Of a DNA stretch of 40,298 nt, positions 16,559 to 24,521 are shown piece by piece; position 1 is the first letter of the stretch, and the number at the start of each line of letters is the position of its first letter. Made by a program: the position numbers and the translations under genes. A model generated the notes under the pieces. It saw only the letters and a list, made by a program, of their open reading frames with translations, searched no databases and was not told the origin of the DNA. The DNA is from Methanoregula sp. (GTDB lineage Archaea; Halobacteriota; Methanomicrobia; Methanomicrobiales; Methanospirillaceae), in NCBI RefSeq assembly GCF_003170075.1, contig NZ_PMZU01000035.1:26096-66393 (forward strand), written 5' to 3'.

Positions 16559-18024
16559 TCCTCATTTTTCTTATCCTCGTTTTCAAGGCCGACAAGGTTC
16601 TTGAACTTCTGGAGGATCGGCTCGATGGAGATATCGAGGAGCGACACCTTGTCGGACACGTTCCCGAAATAGTGGAGCGGGAGGTTTGCTGCCGCCATGT
16701 TCGGGTGGCCGCCCGCGTCTCCCATGTCCCCGAATGCCTCGGCAAGGGCATTCCCGATATGCAGCCGGATGTCCCGGTTCCGGGCCGAGATCACGATCGA
16801 CGTATCCGTGATCCCGTACACGAGTGCCGTGTTCACGCCTTCGAGCGTGATGAGCAGGTCGGCTGCCTGCGGCAGTGCGTCCCGGTTCATCACGTAGCCG
16901 ACGTTCGAGAAGAGGTACCCGCTCTGGATCTTCCGGTTCTGGATCGCCTTCCCGATTACGTCGAGCGTTTCCTGCGACATGGACGGCGACATGATCTTGT
17001 CGAGGAGATCCGCATCCGTGAGCGGGAGGAGGAAACCGGCGTTCCCGAGATCCTGCGGGGTAACGTTTCTCTTGAACTCCTTTGTGTCCGTCCTGATACC
17101 GTACAGGAGTGCAGTCGCGACCCTCTTGTCGACCGGAATATCAAGCTCCTGGAGATACTGGGTCATGATGCTCGCGGTCGCCCCGATGCCGGGCCGGATA
17201 TCCGTGAATGTACCTTGGCCGGCCGCGTGGTTCCCGTCCTTATGGTGGTCGATAATAATATGAATCTTCGTCTGGGGAGGAATATCGTTGTTGGCACCCG
17301 GACCCGAACAGTCCACCATGGCAAGGTAGGTGCATTTCTGGAGTGCGTCGGGTGTTACGTGCTCCATCTTGATATCGAGAAGGTTCACAAACGTCCGGTT
17401 CTCCTGGTGCCCGATATTTCCCTCGTAAAAGATCCGGGTGGTGAGCGTCTTTGAATTCGCGTGCCGTGCGATCTCGGCAAGGGCCATGGCGCTTGCGATC
17501 GCGTCCGGGTCCGGGTTCTTGTGGGTGATGATCCCGAGGATACCATCCCAGCCGGCAAGGAGCGAGAAAAGCCGTTGCGAGATCCGGCTCGCGTGCTGCT
17601 TTTTGCTCTGGAAGACGGCGGTTTTTGCGACGATCTCCTGCGGGTATATAACAAGATCTGCACCGGCTGCCGTGAGCTTGCCGCCGGTCAACGGGTCGAT
17701 CGCCCGGGCGATCACCTGTACGGCCGGGTATCGTTTTTTTATGGCAAGGACGGCGGCGAGATTTGCGTCCGCGTCGCCGGTCATCACGAACGCGATCTCG
17801 AACGCAGGGAGCCCGACAAGCATTTCAGACGAGGTGATGTCCCGCATGTACGCGTCATACTTCTGGTCGCGGAGGTGGCGCACGCGCGACTCGTCACGGT
17901 CGACGACGATCACGCGCTCGTTTTCCTTCGCAAGTTCGAGGATGATGTTGTACCCGTTTGTCCCGCACCCAAAGATACAGTATTTTATCGGGGCTGCCGA
18001 CTCAAATGCGGCGGTGTCAGGCAT
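16555..18024 (-). CDS. RCK-N (TrkA-N) / DHH-DHHA1 phosphoesterase fusion
   Basis: 489 residues from ATG 18024. An NAD-binding RCK-type Rossmann domain covers residues about 10-140 (YCIFGCGTNGYNIILELA, then VIVVDRDES). A DHH phosphoesterase follows at about 165-330: motif I ITHKNPDPDAIASAMAL, an AMVDCSGPGANN stretch for motif II, and motif III IIIDHHKDG. The DHHA1 domain occupies the C-terminal part, with the GDAGGHPNMAAANL nucleotide-binding loop near 455. DHH-DHHA1 enzymes include nanoRNase/pAp phosphatases and c-di-AMP phosphodiesterases; the fused RCK domain suggests nucleotide- or ion-responsive control. Farther upstream ATG-like starts add unconserved residues. A TATA element about 28 bases upstream fits a leaderless transcript. 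Stop overlaps the mptE start. Confidence 0.9.
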   Translation of the reverse strand: MPDTAAFESAAPIKYCIFGCGTNGYNIILELAKENERVIVVDRDESRVRHLRDQKYDAYMRDITSSEMLVGLPAFEIAFVMTGDADANLAAVLAIKKRYPAVQVIARAIDPLTGGKLTAAGADLVIYPQEIVAKTAVFQSKKQHASRISQRLFSLLAGWDGILGIITHKNPDPDAIASAMALAEIARHANSKTLTTRIFYEGNIGHQENRTFVNLLDIKMEHVTPDALQKCTYLAMVDCSGPGANNDIPPQTKIHIIIDHHKDGNHAAGQGTFTDIRPGIGATASIMTQYLQELDIPVDKRVATALLYGIRTDTKEFKRNVTPQDLGNAGFLLPLTDADLLDKIMSPSMSQETLDVIGKAIQNRKIQSGYLFSNVGYVMNRDALPQAADLLITLEGVNTALVYGITDTSIVISARNRDIRLHIGNALAEAFGDMGDAGGHPNMAAANLPLHYFGNVSDKVSLLDISIEPILQKFKNLVGLENEDKKNEE

Positions 18025-18047
18025 GTTAGAAGAAGATGTACCACCCC

Positions 18048-18056
18048 CACGTATAA
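18048..18056 (-). promoter_or_regulatory. TATA box of the RCK-DHH/mptE/radical SAM operon
   Basis: Minus-strand CCCTTTATACG lies with its centre about 28 bases upstream of the ATG at 18024, the distance expected between an archaeal TATA box and a transcription start. The mRNA would therefore be leaderless or nearly so. Confidence 0.5.
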
Positions 18057-18133
18057 AGGGATTCTCCGGGCAGCCGGGCTTTCGTGCTCCAAAACATTTA
18101 TTCGGCTGTATCGTCCACATTATTAGGCTACGT

Positions 18134-18207
18134 GGGTCTGTAGCTTAGTTCGGCATAGCGGCGGACTCTTAATCCGCAGGTCAAGGGTTCGAATCCCTTC
18201 AGGCCCG
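18134..18207 (+). tRNA. tRNA-Lys (anticodon CTT)
   Basis: A complete cloverleaf. Acceptor arms GGGTCTG (18134-18140) and CAGGCCC (18200-18206), discriminator G at 18207, no encoded CCA. Anticodon stem GCGGA/TCCGC with loop CTCTTAA, anticodon CTT at 18168-18170. T arm AGGGTTCGAATCCCT fits the consensus. A TATA-like CATTTATT occurs about 35 bases upstream (18095-18102), and a T-rich stretch follows. No intron. Confidence 0.96.
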
Positions 18208-18329
18208 CTTTTCTTTTCGTAATTGTTTCCGATGCGATTCTCCGGTACGTTCTTTCAGCTAGACCGCCCTCTCATTCAGGAGGCGTCCCGGTATTTCCGT
18301 TCCTGGACCGGTGGCAATAAAATCCCGGC

Positions 18330-18998
18330 TCACCGGATCCAGCCCATCTTCACCCACCGCTCGTACTCATCGGTGCGGAGATCCCGGTTCTCAAGAACAA
18401 GTGACCTGAAGTACGCCCGGTTGTCCGCAAGAACCGCTTCCTGGACCGGATCGGGGTACCCGTCCCGAACCGCGTCCACGAGTTTTTTCCCGAGTGCCCG
18501 GGCGGCAGGTTCCTCTGCATCGACGGACTCAGCTTTTCCCCCAATGGCAACGCTGATGCCACCCACCGAAACGACACCGAGATAATTGAGCACGTGGCTG
18601 AGGTACACAACCACATCATCACCCCCGGATTCTTCCGTAGTCGCAACGGCGCACCCGAACTTCCCGGCCAGCTGCTGGTAATGGATTGCATCCGCGAGCC
18701 GGTCGAAGAACACTTTCATCTGGCCGGAGATATTGTCGATATAGACCGGTGAACCAAAAACGATGGCATCGGCCGCCTGCATCCGGGCCATGAGAGGCGG
18801 GACATCGTCATCGTTGACGCAGATGCCATTTAAGCTGCATGCTTCGCACGCGGAACAGGGAATGATCCGGTGATCGGCAAGGTCGATCATTTCGATCTCT
18901 GCACCGGCGTCTGCTGCCCCTTCGAGAACAAAACCGGCCAGCTTCCGTGTGGTACTCCGGATCGTCCGGGGGCTCCCGTGGATAGCGAGGATCTTCAT
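18330..18998 (-). CDS. Iron-sulfur flavoprotein (Isf family, flavodoxin-like FMN protein)
   Basis: 222 residues from ATG 18998, preceded by AAGGAAG; upstream in-frame residues are not family-like. Flavodoxin-like fold binding FMN: ILAIHGSPRTIRSTTRKL at the N-terminus is the phosphate-binding loop and FGSPVYIDNISGQMKVFFDR near 85-104 is the second FMN-contact segment. A compact cysteine motif CSACEACSLNGIC (Cys48, 51, 54, 60; CX2CX2CX5C) matches the 4Fe-4S ligand pattern of Methanosarcina Isf. Isf homologues transfer electrons from ferredoxin and can reduce oxygen or peroxide. About 350 bases to the right, oppositely oriented, lies rubrerythrin, which supports an oxidative-stress role. Confidence 0.9.
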   Translation of the reverse strand: MKILAIHGSPRTIRSTTRKLAGFVLEGAADAGAEIEMIDLADHRIIPCSACEACSLNGICVNDDDVPPLMARMQAADAIVFGSPVYIDNISGQMKVFFDRLADAIHYQQLAGKFGCAVATTEESGGDDVVVYLSHVLNYLGVVSVGGISVAIGGKAESVDAEEPAARALGKKLVDAVRDGYPDPVQEAVLADNRAYFRSLVLENRDLRTDEYERWVKMGWIR

Positions 18999-19300
18999 TT
19001 TCGTTGTGCTTCCTTTGTACAGGTCATTGGGCGGGAAGGGATATGAGGAAATTGGATTTGTTCCTCCATCCATTTCCTGATGTATTCCCACAGTGCTCGT
19101 ATACCAGCACAACGTCAGGCAGCTCACAACATTCATAATATACGAGAACAATTACCGGTCATTCAGACAGTGCGCCAGCCATCACATGCGGTGTTCCGGC
19201 ATGTATCCTCTCCTCTGCGTCAACAATGAGCCGGGACCACTCGGAACCGGCAGGCAGCATCGGCCCGCGACAATTATAGTACAGGGACGATCCAGCAGAG

Positions 19301-19307
19301 TATAAAT
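19301..19307 (+). promoter_or_regulatory. TATA box of rubrerythrin
   Basis: TATAAAT sits 41-47 bases upstream of the rubrerythrin ATG. Transcription would start near 19330, leaving a short leader that includes AAGGTG (19334-19339) as ribosome binding site eight bases before the ATG. Confidence 0.6.
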
Positions 19308-19347
19308 CGCAGGCAGACAGAGTGGATAAAAAAAAGGTGCGTATCAC

Positions 19348-19920
19348 ATGAAATTCAAAGGCAGTAAGACGGAAAAAAACCTGCTCGCGGCATTTGCCGG
19401 CGAGTCGCAGGCACGGAACCGGTACACGTTCTTTGCGAGCGCGGCAAAAAAAGAAGGCTACGAACAGATCGCAGCGATCTTCCAGCAGACCGCTGAAGAG
19501 GAGAAGGAGCACGGGAAACTCTTCTTCAAACAGTTGAAGGGGGGCGACGTGGAGATCACAGCATCTTATCCTGCGGGCGTGATCGGGAAAATGAAGGAGA
19601 ACCTCGCCGCTGCCGCTGATGGTGAGAAGAAAGAGTGGGGCACACTCTATCCAAATTTTGCAGAAACTGCCGAAAGAGAGGGATTCCATGACATCGCCGC
19701 CCTGTTCGAGGAGGTGGCAACGGTAGAATCCCATCACGAGGAACGATACCGCCGGCTGCTCGCCAACGTCGATGCGGGCCAAGTATTCATTAAAGATACC
19801 CCTGTGAAGTGGTACTGCCGGAACTGCGGGTATGTCCATGAGGGGACGTCAGCACCGCTGGTGTGCCCGGCATGCAGCCACCCGCAGGCCTATTTCGAGG
19901 TACAGGCACGGAATTATTAA
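19348..19920 (+). CDS. rbr: Rubrerythrin
   Basis: 190 residues. A non-heme di-iron peroxidase that reduces hydrogen peroxide in anaerobes. The ferritin-like four-helix domain (about 1-145) has the iron-ligand motifs [11 protein letters not shown] (Glu near 15), [10 protein letters not shown] (ExxH near 50), a second Glu cluster at [14 protein letters not shown], and [16 protein letters not shown] (ExxH near 130). The C-terminal rubredoxin-like domain (152-190) has [10 protein letters not shown] and [13 protein letters not shown], the four Cys ligands for iron. Normal length. Its own TATA and ribosome binding site are visible. A T7 run follows the stop. Confidence 0.96.
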   Translation: MKFKGSKTEKNLLAAFAGESQARNRYTFFASAAKKEGYEQIAAIFQQTAEEEKEHGKLFFKQLKGGDVEITASYPAGVIGKMKENLAAAADGEKKEWGTLYPNFAETAEREGFHDIAALFEEVATVESHHEERYRRLLANVDAGQVFIKDTPVKWYCRNCGYVHEGTSAPLVCPACSHPQAYFEVQARNY

Positions 19921-19925
19921 CGCAC

Positions 19926-19932
19926 TTTTTTT
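19926..19932 (+). terminator. Poly-T terminator after rubrerythrin
   Basis: CTTTTTTTAAAC a few bases after the TAA stop; T7 tract typical of archaeal termination. Confidence 0.5.
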
Positions 19933-20003
19933 AAACTATACGGGCGCTCCTACCGCAATTGCCATAACGATCTCATACAAAACAGGAAGCAGGGGGACAT
20001 ATC

Positions 20004-20270
20004 ATGGCCGAAAGAAACATGCAGACAGTCAAATGGGGCGTGGACCTTGCGCTGGGCATCACCCTGCTGGTAACATTCGTGACCGGGCTTTTCAAGTGGA
20101 CGCTCCTTATGCAGACGCTGGGCCTCAGCGATCTCGTGCTCCCTATCGCAGTGATGAGCGTCCTCCATGACTGGGCAGGGTTCCTTCTCGGGTGCTTTGT
20201 GCTGGTTCACCTGTACCTCAACCGGGCGTGGATCCTGACCATGACCCGCAGGATACTTGCCGGGAAATAG
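20004..20270 (+). CDS. Small two-helix membrane protein, DUF4405-like
   Basis: 88 residues with an AGGGGGA ribosome binding site just upstream. Two transmembrane helices are visible (about 10-38 and 44-72, the second continuing LLGCFVLVHLYLN). Two histidines, His55 in LHDWAGF and His69 in LVHLYLNRAW, are spaced 14 residues on the same helix, the spacing seen in di-haem-binding helices of cytochrome-b-like proteins and in DUF4405 proteins. The gene faces a sulfite-oxidase-fold molybdoprotein, ending 35 bases from its end, which recalls the MsrP/MsrQ (YedY/YedZ) pairing of an extracytoplasmic molybdoenzyme with a membrane haem protein. Haem binding is inference; a Methanomicrobiales host would not be expected to make classical cytochromes. 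Confidence 0.82.
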   Translation: MAERNMQTVKWGVDLALGITLLVTFVTGLFKWTLLMQTLGLSDLVLPIAVMSVLHDWAGFLLGCFVLVHLYLNRAWILTMTRRILAGK

Positions 20271-20290
20271 CCTGAATTTAAGAAAAAACA

Positions 20291-20297
20291 GGATTTT
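20291..20297. terminator. Bidirectional T/A tracts between convergent genes
   Basis: Between 20270 and 20306 the sequence has AAAAAA (20282-20287) and TTTTTTT (20291-20297). Each tract is a T run for one strand, so both convergent genes can terminate here. Confidence 0.4.
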
Positions 20298-20305
20298 TTT
20301 GGAGA

Positions 20306-21004
20306 TCAGGCGCCGACGTAGCTCTGGTTGAGATCCCCGCTGTTGGAGTACCCGCGTTCTTCCCAGTAGCCCCGGTACCCGGGATCATCGGTGAGTTCGA
20401 TCTTCTCGATCCACTTGATCCATTTGTACCCCCACTTGTCCTCCGCCACAAGCTGGAAGGGGTAGCCACGGTCAACGGGCAGGGTGATGTTATTAACCCT
20501 GTAGGCCATGATGATGTCGCGGCCCATGATATACCCGAGCGGGAACGATGTGGTATACCCGTCAGCGGCAGTAAAGACGATCGTATTTGCACGGGGATCC
20601 GGGCCGGCGTCTTTTACCAGATCGCGGACCTGCACACCCTCCCAGAGGATCGTGGCATCCCAGCCTTCGACACAGTGGAGAGTGACAAGCTTCGTATAAT
20701 GCGGGTATTTTCCCAGGACGTCATTGTAGGTATACGAAAGGCTCTGGTTGACAAGCCCGGTGATATTGAGCCGGTAATCCGTCATGTTGATGTGCTGCGG
20801 CCCCTTGATCGAGTTGTCCGGAAGCGACTCTGCAGCGGTGAGATCCTTGCCCTCGTACGACGCGATCTCCACCCCGGGGAGCGGCGTGGGAGATCCGGTT
20901 GAAGGCGGAAGGGCAGACTTCTGCTCCTGTATGACAAAGACAACAAAGGCTCCAAGGAGTACGGCAGCAGCCACGAAAATCACCAGGGCCTGCTTTTTCA
21001 TCAT
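20306..21004 (-). CDS. Molybdopterin-dependent oxidoreductase, sulfite oxidase fold
   Basis: 232 residues from the MMKKQAL start (ATG 21004), chosen because it gives a clean positively charged N-terminus before the hydrophobic helix (residues 5-25); six more residues are possible upstream. The helix is an uncleaved signal anchor or signal peptide, placing the enzyme outside the membrane. A Pro/Ser/Thr-rich linker leads into the oxidoreductase-molybdopterin domain (about 65-225). The Mo-ligand cysteine is Cys111 in TLHCVEGWDATILWEG, with VQVRDLVKDAG and the PLGYIMGRDIIMAYRVN and DRGYPFQLVAEDKWGYKW segments characteristic of the fold. Substrate is not predictable. A TTTTATTA element about 26 bases upstream suggests a leaderless transcript. 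Cofactor depends on moeA-type genes. Confidence 0.88.
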   Translation of the reverse strand: MMKKQALVIFVAAAVLLGAFVVFVIQEQKSALPPSTGSPTPLPGVEIASYEGKDLTAAESLPDNSIKGPQHINMTDYRLNITGLVNQSLSYTYNDVLGKYPHYTKLVTLHCVEGWDATILWEGVQVRDLVKDAGPDPRANTIVFTAADGYTTSFPLGYIMGRDIIMAYRVNNITLPVDRGYPFQLVAEDKWGYKWIKWIEKIELTDDPGYRGYWEERGYSNSGDLNQSYVGA

Positions 21005-21142
21005 ACAGGGAACTGTCATCAACAGGTAATAAAAGGTTGGAATGGGGAACGGCTTTTTCCGGCTGGCTGATCAACGGGCGGTACATGAAAAGAGCAGGGA
21101 GGTGTTTTTCCTACGGATAAAAACCCGGCCCCGTGCTTGTGA

Positions 21143-21889
21143 TTATTCATCCACTTTTTTCGCGCAAAACTCAAATACGCACTTTTTATCGCCCGGATGA
21201 TGTGCCTCGTGAGGCCTTGTTACCAGCACCGGCCCGGTAAACCCGGCGGCATATAGATGCCGGATCAGGTCAGCCCGGGGCATCACCCGTGGTGGCCCCT
21301 GATTATCCGGGGAACAGGTATCTCCATCCTCAAGCCCGAGCGTGGATCCAAAGAGAATGCCACCAAGCCTGAGCACTCGCCAGACATTATTCAGGTACCC
21401 GCACAGCTCGTCCTCATCCGCTATCACGTGGATCACGGAGCCGGAGTAGACCGTATCAAAGGTCTCCTCCCCGAATGAGAACATATCGTTCACCACGAAG
21501 AGTGCCCGGATCGCATCCCTGTCACGGTACAGATCAAACCCGAGGTTGATGCTCTCCCATGTGAGATCAAAACCGGTGATCTGTTCGCGCGAAAAACCGT
21601 CGCGGAGGAGCTGCCGGATATTGTCGCCGGTCCCGCATCCGTAATCGAGAAACGGTCCGGTGCGTTGGAGCATCCGGTTGTAGAAAAAATGGCCCCGGAT
21701 CCGCGGCTCTCCAAGGATCGAAAGGATGTGCGGGTAGGGGACACCGTCCTTTCCGTACTTCGCGATGAGCTCGTCGCAGTAACCATCCGGGTACGTGACC
21801 CCGAGTACCCCGACCCGACCCATTGCGGCACGAAGTTCCCCTGCAAGCGTTTTTCCATCCCGGAAACTGCGGGAATGTGTGGCTGGCAT
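21143..21889 (-). CDS. Class I SAM-dependent methyltransferase
   Basis: 248 residues. Motif I is FLDYGCGTGDNIRQLL (residues about 76-91), followed by ITGFDLTWESINLGF (motif post-I) and VYSGSVIHVIADEDEL (motif IV/V region); LGGILFGSTLG follows as the conserved strand after motif III. The N-terminal about 70 residues are an unusual lead with DELIAKYGKDGVPYPHIL and an arginine-rich FFYNRMLQRTG just before motif I. The protein is not recognised beyond the methyltransferase fold, so substrate is unknown. It is preceded upstream by the transglutaminase-like gene in the same direction, about 95 bases apart. Confidence 0.83.
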   Translation of the reverse strand: MPATHSRSFRDGKTLAGELRAAMGRVGVLGVTYPDGYCDELIAKYGKDGVPYPHILSILGEPRIRGHFFYNRMLQRTGPFLDYGCGTGDNIRQLLRDGFSREQITGFDLTWESINLGFDLYRDRDAIRALFVVNDMFSFGEETFDTVYSGSVIHVIADEDELCGYLNNVWRVLRLGGILFGSTLGLEDGDTCSPDNQGPPRVMPRADLIRHLYAAGFTGPVLVTRPHEAHHPGDKKCVFEFCAKKVDE

Positions 21890-21985
21890 GATGGATGTAG
21901 TGTTGGCTCCCGATCGTCATTGAAGGTTTTTGAGATACAGAATCATGATAAGCAGTGCCGCAGATTGTTTGTTTTACGCGTTTTA

Positions 21986-22576
21986 TTACTCTTCCACGTC
22001 AGGCATGTTCCGCCGTACATCCAAATAATCGGTGTACTTTGTGAGCAGGTCGACCACGAGGGGGAGCGGATCGCTGAAGGTCCCGGTCAGGTCGGCCTCG
22101 CCCGGTTCTTTTGGGACAAACGCGAGGTGTTCCTCCGGTGGCGTAAACTCCGCGTGCACGTCCGCACGGTTGCCCCGGGCATCTGCCCGGTACCAGCCGT
22201 ACTCTTCGAACCAGACCGCGTTGAGACCGTGCAGGTAGAAAGCCGGGCCAACATCACTGTGGTTTTTAAGGCGCTGATAACAGAATCCGGCGGGGATCTT
22301 GTTTGCACGGAGCAGGGCGGCAAGCAGGTGGCTTTTTGCAAAACAGGAGCCGGTGGTGTGCGCGAGGACCGCGGAAGCCGAAAGCGTGACCGGGTTTGTC
22401 TTGTAGTCCCAGCTGTGCCGGATCCCGTCGCGGACGAACACAAAACAGTTCCGTGCGATCTCCCCCTCCCCTTTGCAGCCTTCGGCGAGTGAAAGGGCTT
22501 TCTTTCGCACGGCCGGGTGGTCGTGGTCGATGACGGGGGTTGCACGGAGGAATTCTTCGTGACCGGAATGCTTCAT
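21986..22576 (-). CDS. Transglutaminase-like cysteine protease/transferase family protein
   Basis: 196 residues, no signal peptide, so cytoplasmic. The papain-like catalytic triad of the transglutaminase-like superfamily is visible: Cys in HTTGSCFAKSHLLAALLRA (about residue 78), His in YLHGLNAVWFEEYGWYRA (about residue 114) and Asp in ADARGNRADVHAEF (about 128-135). The GDIRH-like segment RDGIRHSWDYKT precedes the Cys, as in this family. Function of such small archaeal members is not established; amide hydrolysis or peptide cross-linking is possible. Upstream neighbour is the AN1 zinc finger gene and downstream the methyltransferase, same strand. Confidence 0.82.
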   Translation of the reverse strand: MKHSGHEEFLRATPVIDHDHPAVRKKALSLAEGCKGEGEIARNCFVFVRDGIRHSWDYKTNPVTLSASAVLAHTTGSCFAKSHLLAALLRANKIPAGFCYQRLKNHSDVGPAFYLHGLNAVWFEEYGWYRADARGNRADVHAEFTPPEEHLAFVPKEPGEADLTGTFSDPLPLVVDLLTKYTDYLDVRRNMPDVEE

Positions 22577-22685
22577 TGTAGGGAACGTTCATCACGGGAA
22601 GATAAAATAAACGCGGTAACCTACGACCGGAAGTGTTTACCCTTACCGTCGCCATCCAAAACACCGCGGCCTCTTTAGGTACGGT

Positions 22686-23024
22686 TCAGGAGATCGGCAG
22701 GTTCCCGGTCAGCCTAAGGAAGAGCAGAACCACCAGCAGGATAACGATGGCTGCAACTAAAATCTTCAGATACGGGATATTTCCAAACGAGAGCCGCCCG
22801 GGTTTTTTGCCTTTCGGAGCCGCTGCGTATCCTCCCCCATATGCCGATACCCCGCCCCCGCCATAGCGTAGGCCAACACCCGGCGCCGGGGTCTTTTTCC
22901 ATTCCGCAAGGCCGGCGCACGCGTGGTTGGGCGGCAGCCGGTGCTCGTCGCAGAAATTTTTACCGCAGTACTGGCAGTGGAATGGCAGCGAGACAGTTTT
23001 CCCGCATGAGTCGCAGCGTGGCAT
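22686..23024 (-). CDS. AN1-type zinc finger protein with C-terminal membrane anchor
   Basis: 112 residues. The N-terminal 40 residues form an AN1-like zinc finger, with CDSCGK, HCQYCGKNFCDEHRLPPNHAC supplying two zinc sites through Cys and His. A low-complexity Gly/Tyr/Ala linker (GLRYGGGGVSAYGGGYAAAPKGKKPG) follows, then one transmembrane helix (about 84-106, KILVAAIVILLVVLLFL). Archaeal AN1 proteins of this type are frequently fused to rhomboid-type or other membrane parts; here the anchor is a single helix. A role in protein quality control is suggested from eukaryotic AN1 proteins but is inference. It is divergent from the methyltransferase at 23123. Confidence 0.86.
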   Translation of the reverse strand: MPRCDSCGKTVSLPFHCQYCGKNFCDEHRLPPNHACAGLAEWKKTPAPGVGLRYGGGGVSAYGGGYAAAPKGKKPGRLSFGNIPYLKILVAAIVILLVVLLFLRLTGNLPIS

Positions 23025-23122
23025 TTCTTTATTTCACTCTCGCCCGGGATCTCATAAGGACTCCGGTGTGCTGCCGTGTCGTGAAGAAATAATGATAAGC
23101 ATATCAGAAACTATGGTGTGGT

Positions 23123-23701
23123 ATGGATTTCTTTGACTCGGCATACAAGGGCACACCACCCTGGGACATCGGCCGGCCCCAGAAGGAGTTCGTCGAGCTG
23201 GTCCGGCGGGGAGAGATAACAGGATCTGTCCTGGACATAGGATGCGGGACCGGGGAGCATGCCCTCTTCTTTGCGGGGGAAGGGCACGAAGTGTGGGGGA
23301 TCGACTCCACCTCCCTTGCGATCCAGAAGGCAAAGGAGAAGGCTGCCGGAAGAGGACTCCAGGTGCATTTTCTTGTCCTGAACGCACTGGACCTCGCGAG
23401 GCTCAACAGGAAGTTCGATACCGCCACTGACTCCGGGCTTTTCCATACCCTGTCCGATGAAGACCGCCCGATCTTCGTGGATAACCTTGCAGCCATCCTG
23501 TCCCCGGCCGGGAAATACTTCATGCTCTGCTTTTCCGAACTGGAGCCCGGCGGATACGGTCCGAGGAGGGTAACAAAGAGTGAGATACAGGACAGCTTCC
23601 GGGACGGGTGGTCTATCAATTACATCAGGCCGGCGGTCTTCGAGAGTCGCACCCGGGCCGAAGGACCCCGTGCCTGGCTCTCATCGATATCAAAAAAATG
23701 A
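23123..23701 (+). CDS. Class I SAM-dependent methyltransferase (thiopurine/tellurite-type)
   Basis: 192 residues. It starts MDFFDSAYKGTPPWDIGRPQ, the WDxGxPQ signature found in small methyltransferases of the TehB/thiopurine-methyltransferase-like group. Motif I is VLDIGCGTGEHALFFAGEGH (about 39-58), then VWGIDSTSLAIQKAKEKA, ALDLARLNRKFDTATDSGLFHTL (motif IV) and ILSPAGKYFMLCFSE (motif VI). Related proteins methylate small thiol, metalloid or arsenic-like substrates; the actual substrate is unknown. No operon partner. Full length for the subfamily. Confidence 0.87.
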   Translation: MDFFDSAYKGTPPWDIGRPQKEFVELVRRGEITGSVLDIGCGTGEHALFFAGEGHEVWGIDSTSLAIQKAKEKAAGRGLQVHFLVLNALDLARLNRKFDTATDSGLFHTLSDEDRPIFVDNLAAILSPAGKYFMLCFSELEPGGYGPRRVTKSEIQDSFRDGWSINYIRPAVFESRTRAEGPRAWLSSISKK

Positions 23702-23767
23702 CGAATCACTGACAGAACCGTCACCACATCAGAACATTAGAGCCAAAAAAGGATCCGAAATCCCAGA

Positions 23768-24367
23768 TCAGAACACGATCTCGCTTCTGGGAAAACGGAT
23801 CTTCGGTCCCTGCTTGTCTGCTGCGTACCCGATCGGGCAGAGCATCACCGGCGTGAGATGTCCCGGAATTTTGAGGATCCGGGAATAGGCTTTCGGGTCG
23901 AACCCCCCCATCGGACAGGAGTCAAAGCCGAGCGACTTTGCGCCGTTCAGGGCATTTCCCAGCGCGAGGTAGGTCTGTGCCTGTGACCACGCGGCCTGCT
24001 GCTCCTTTGACATGCCCGCGGCAAACTGTGCTGCCATGCCGGTCACCCTGTCGACTACATCTTTTGGGATGTGATTCGCAGTCATCAGTGCCCCGAGCCG
24101 TTTAATCAGGCTGTCGTAATCAGAATCCGCGCAGAAGATAAGCAGGTGCGAACAGGTCGTGATCTGCTCCTGGTTGTTTGAAGCCGGGCGGAGCGTCTCT
24201 TTCACCTTTTTGTCCGTGATCACCTTGATCTTCCAGGGCTGGACATTCAGGGCCGATGGTGCAAACCGCACCAGTTCCAGCAGCTCATTCACCTTAGCTT
24301 CGGGAATTGTTCTCCCATCAAACTTCTTTGTTGCATACCGCTGCATTACGCATTCTGCAAACTGCAT
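23768..24367 (-). CDS. Nitroreductase family FMN oxidoreductase
   Basis: 199 residues from ATG 24367, which follows GGTGGTGACAGA. FMN-dependent nitroreductase fold: RYATKKFDGRTIPEAKVNEL at the N-terminus is the FMN-phosphate-binding Arg region, FAPSALNVQPWKIKVI (about 39-54) is the signature, and the C-terminal GFDSCPMGGFDPKAYSRILK (about 152-171) and VMLCPIGYAADKQGPKIRFP segments complete the FMN site. Acts as a dimer using NAD(P)H or reduced ferredoxin; natural substrate unknown. Stands alone between the two convergent or divergent neighbours. Confidence 0.92.
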   Translation of the reverse strand: MQFAECVMQRYATKKFDGRTIPEAKVNELLELVRFAPSALNVQPWKIKVITDKKVKETLRPASNNQEQITTCSHLLIFCADSDYDSLIKRLGALMTANHIPKDVVDRVTGMAAQFAAGMSKEQQAAWSQAQTYLALGNALNGAKSLGFDSCPMGGFDPKAYSRILKIPGHLTPVMLCPIGYAADKQGPKIRFPRSEIVF

Positions 24368-24521
24368 TCTGTCACCACCGTGGTATGATCCGATCATCCA
24401 CCGCCCGGATGTAAATGGTTTCTCATGGCCGTGTGGCGCGGCCTGTCTGGATTGTGTGGGCCGTCAGGTGCCCTGACCGATCAATTACCTTATGCTTTGA
24501 AAAGCCGGATTATCAGGGTAT

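Noticed and set aside
16549-17454. Plus-strand frame of 301 codons across the RCK-DHH gene
   Set aside because: Antisense shadow; the DHH motifs on the other strand are exact.
21665-22492. Plus-strand frame of 275 codons spanning two minus-strand genes
   Set aside because: It crosses the junction between the methyltransferase and transglutaminase-like genes, both supported by catalytic motifs on the minus strand.
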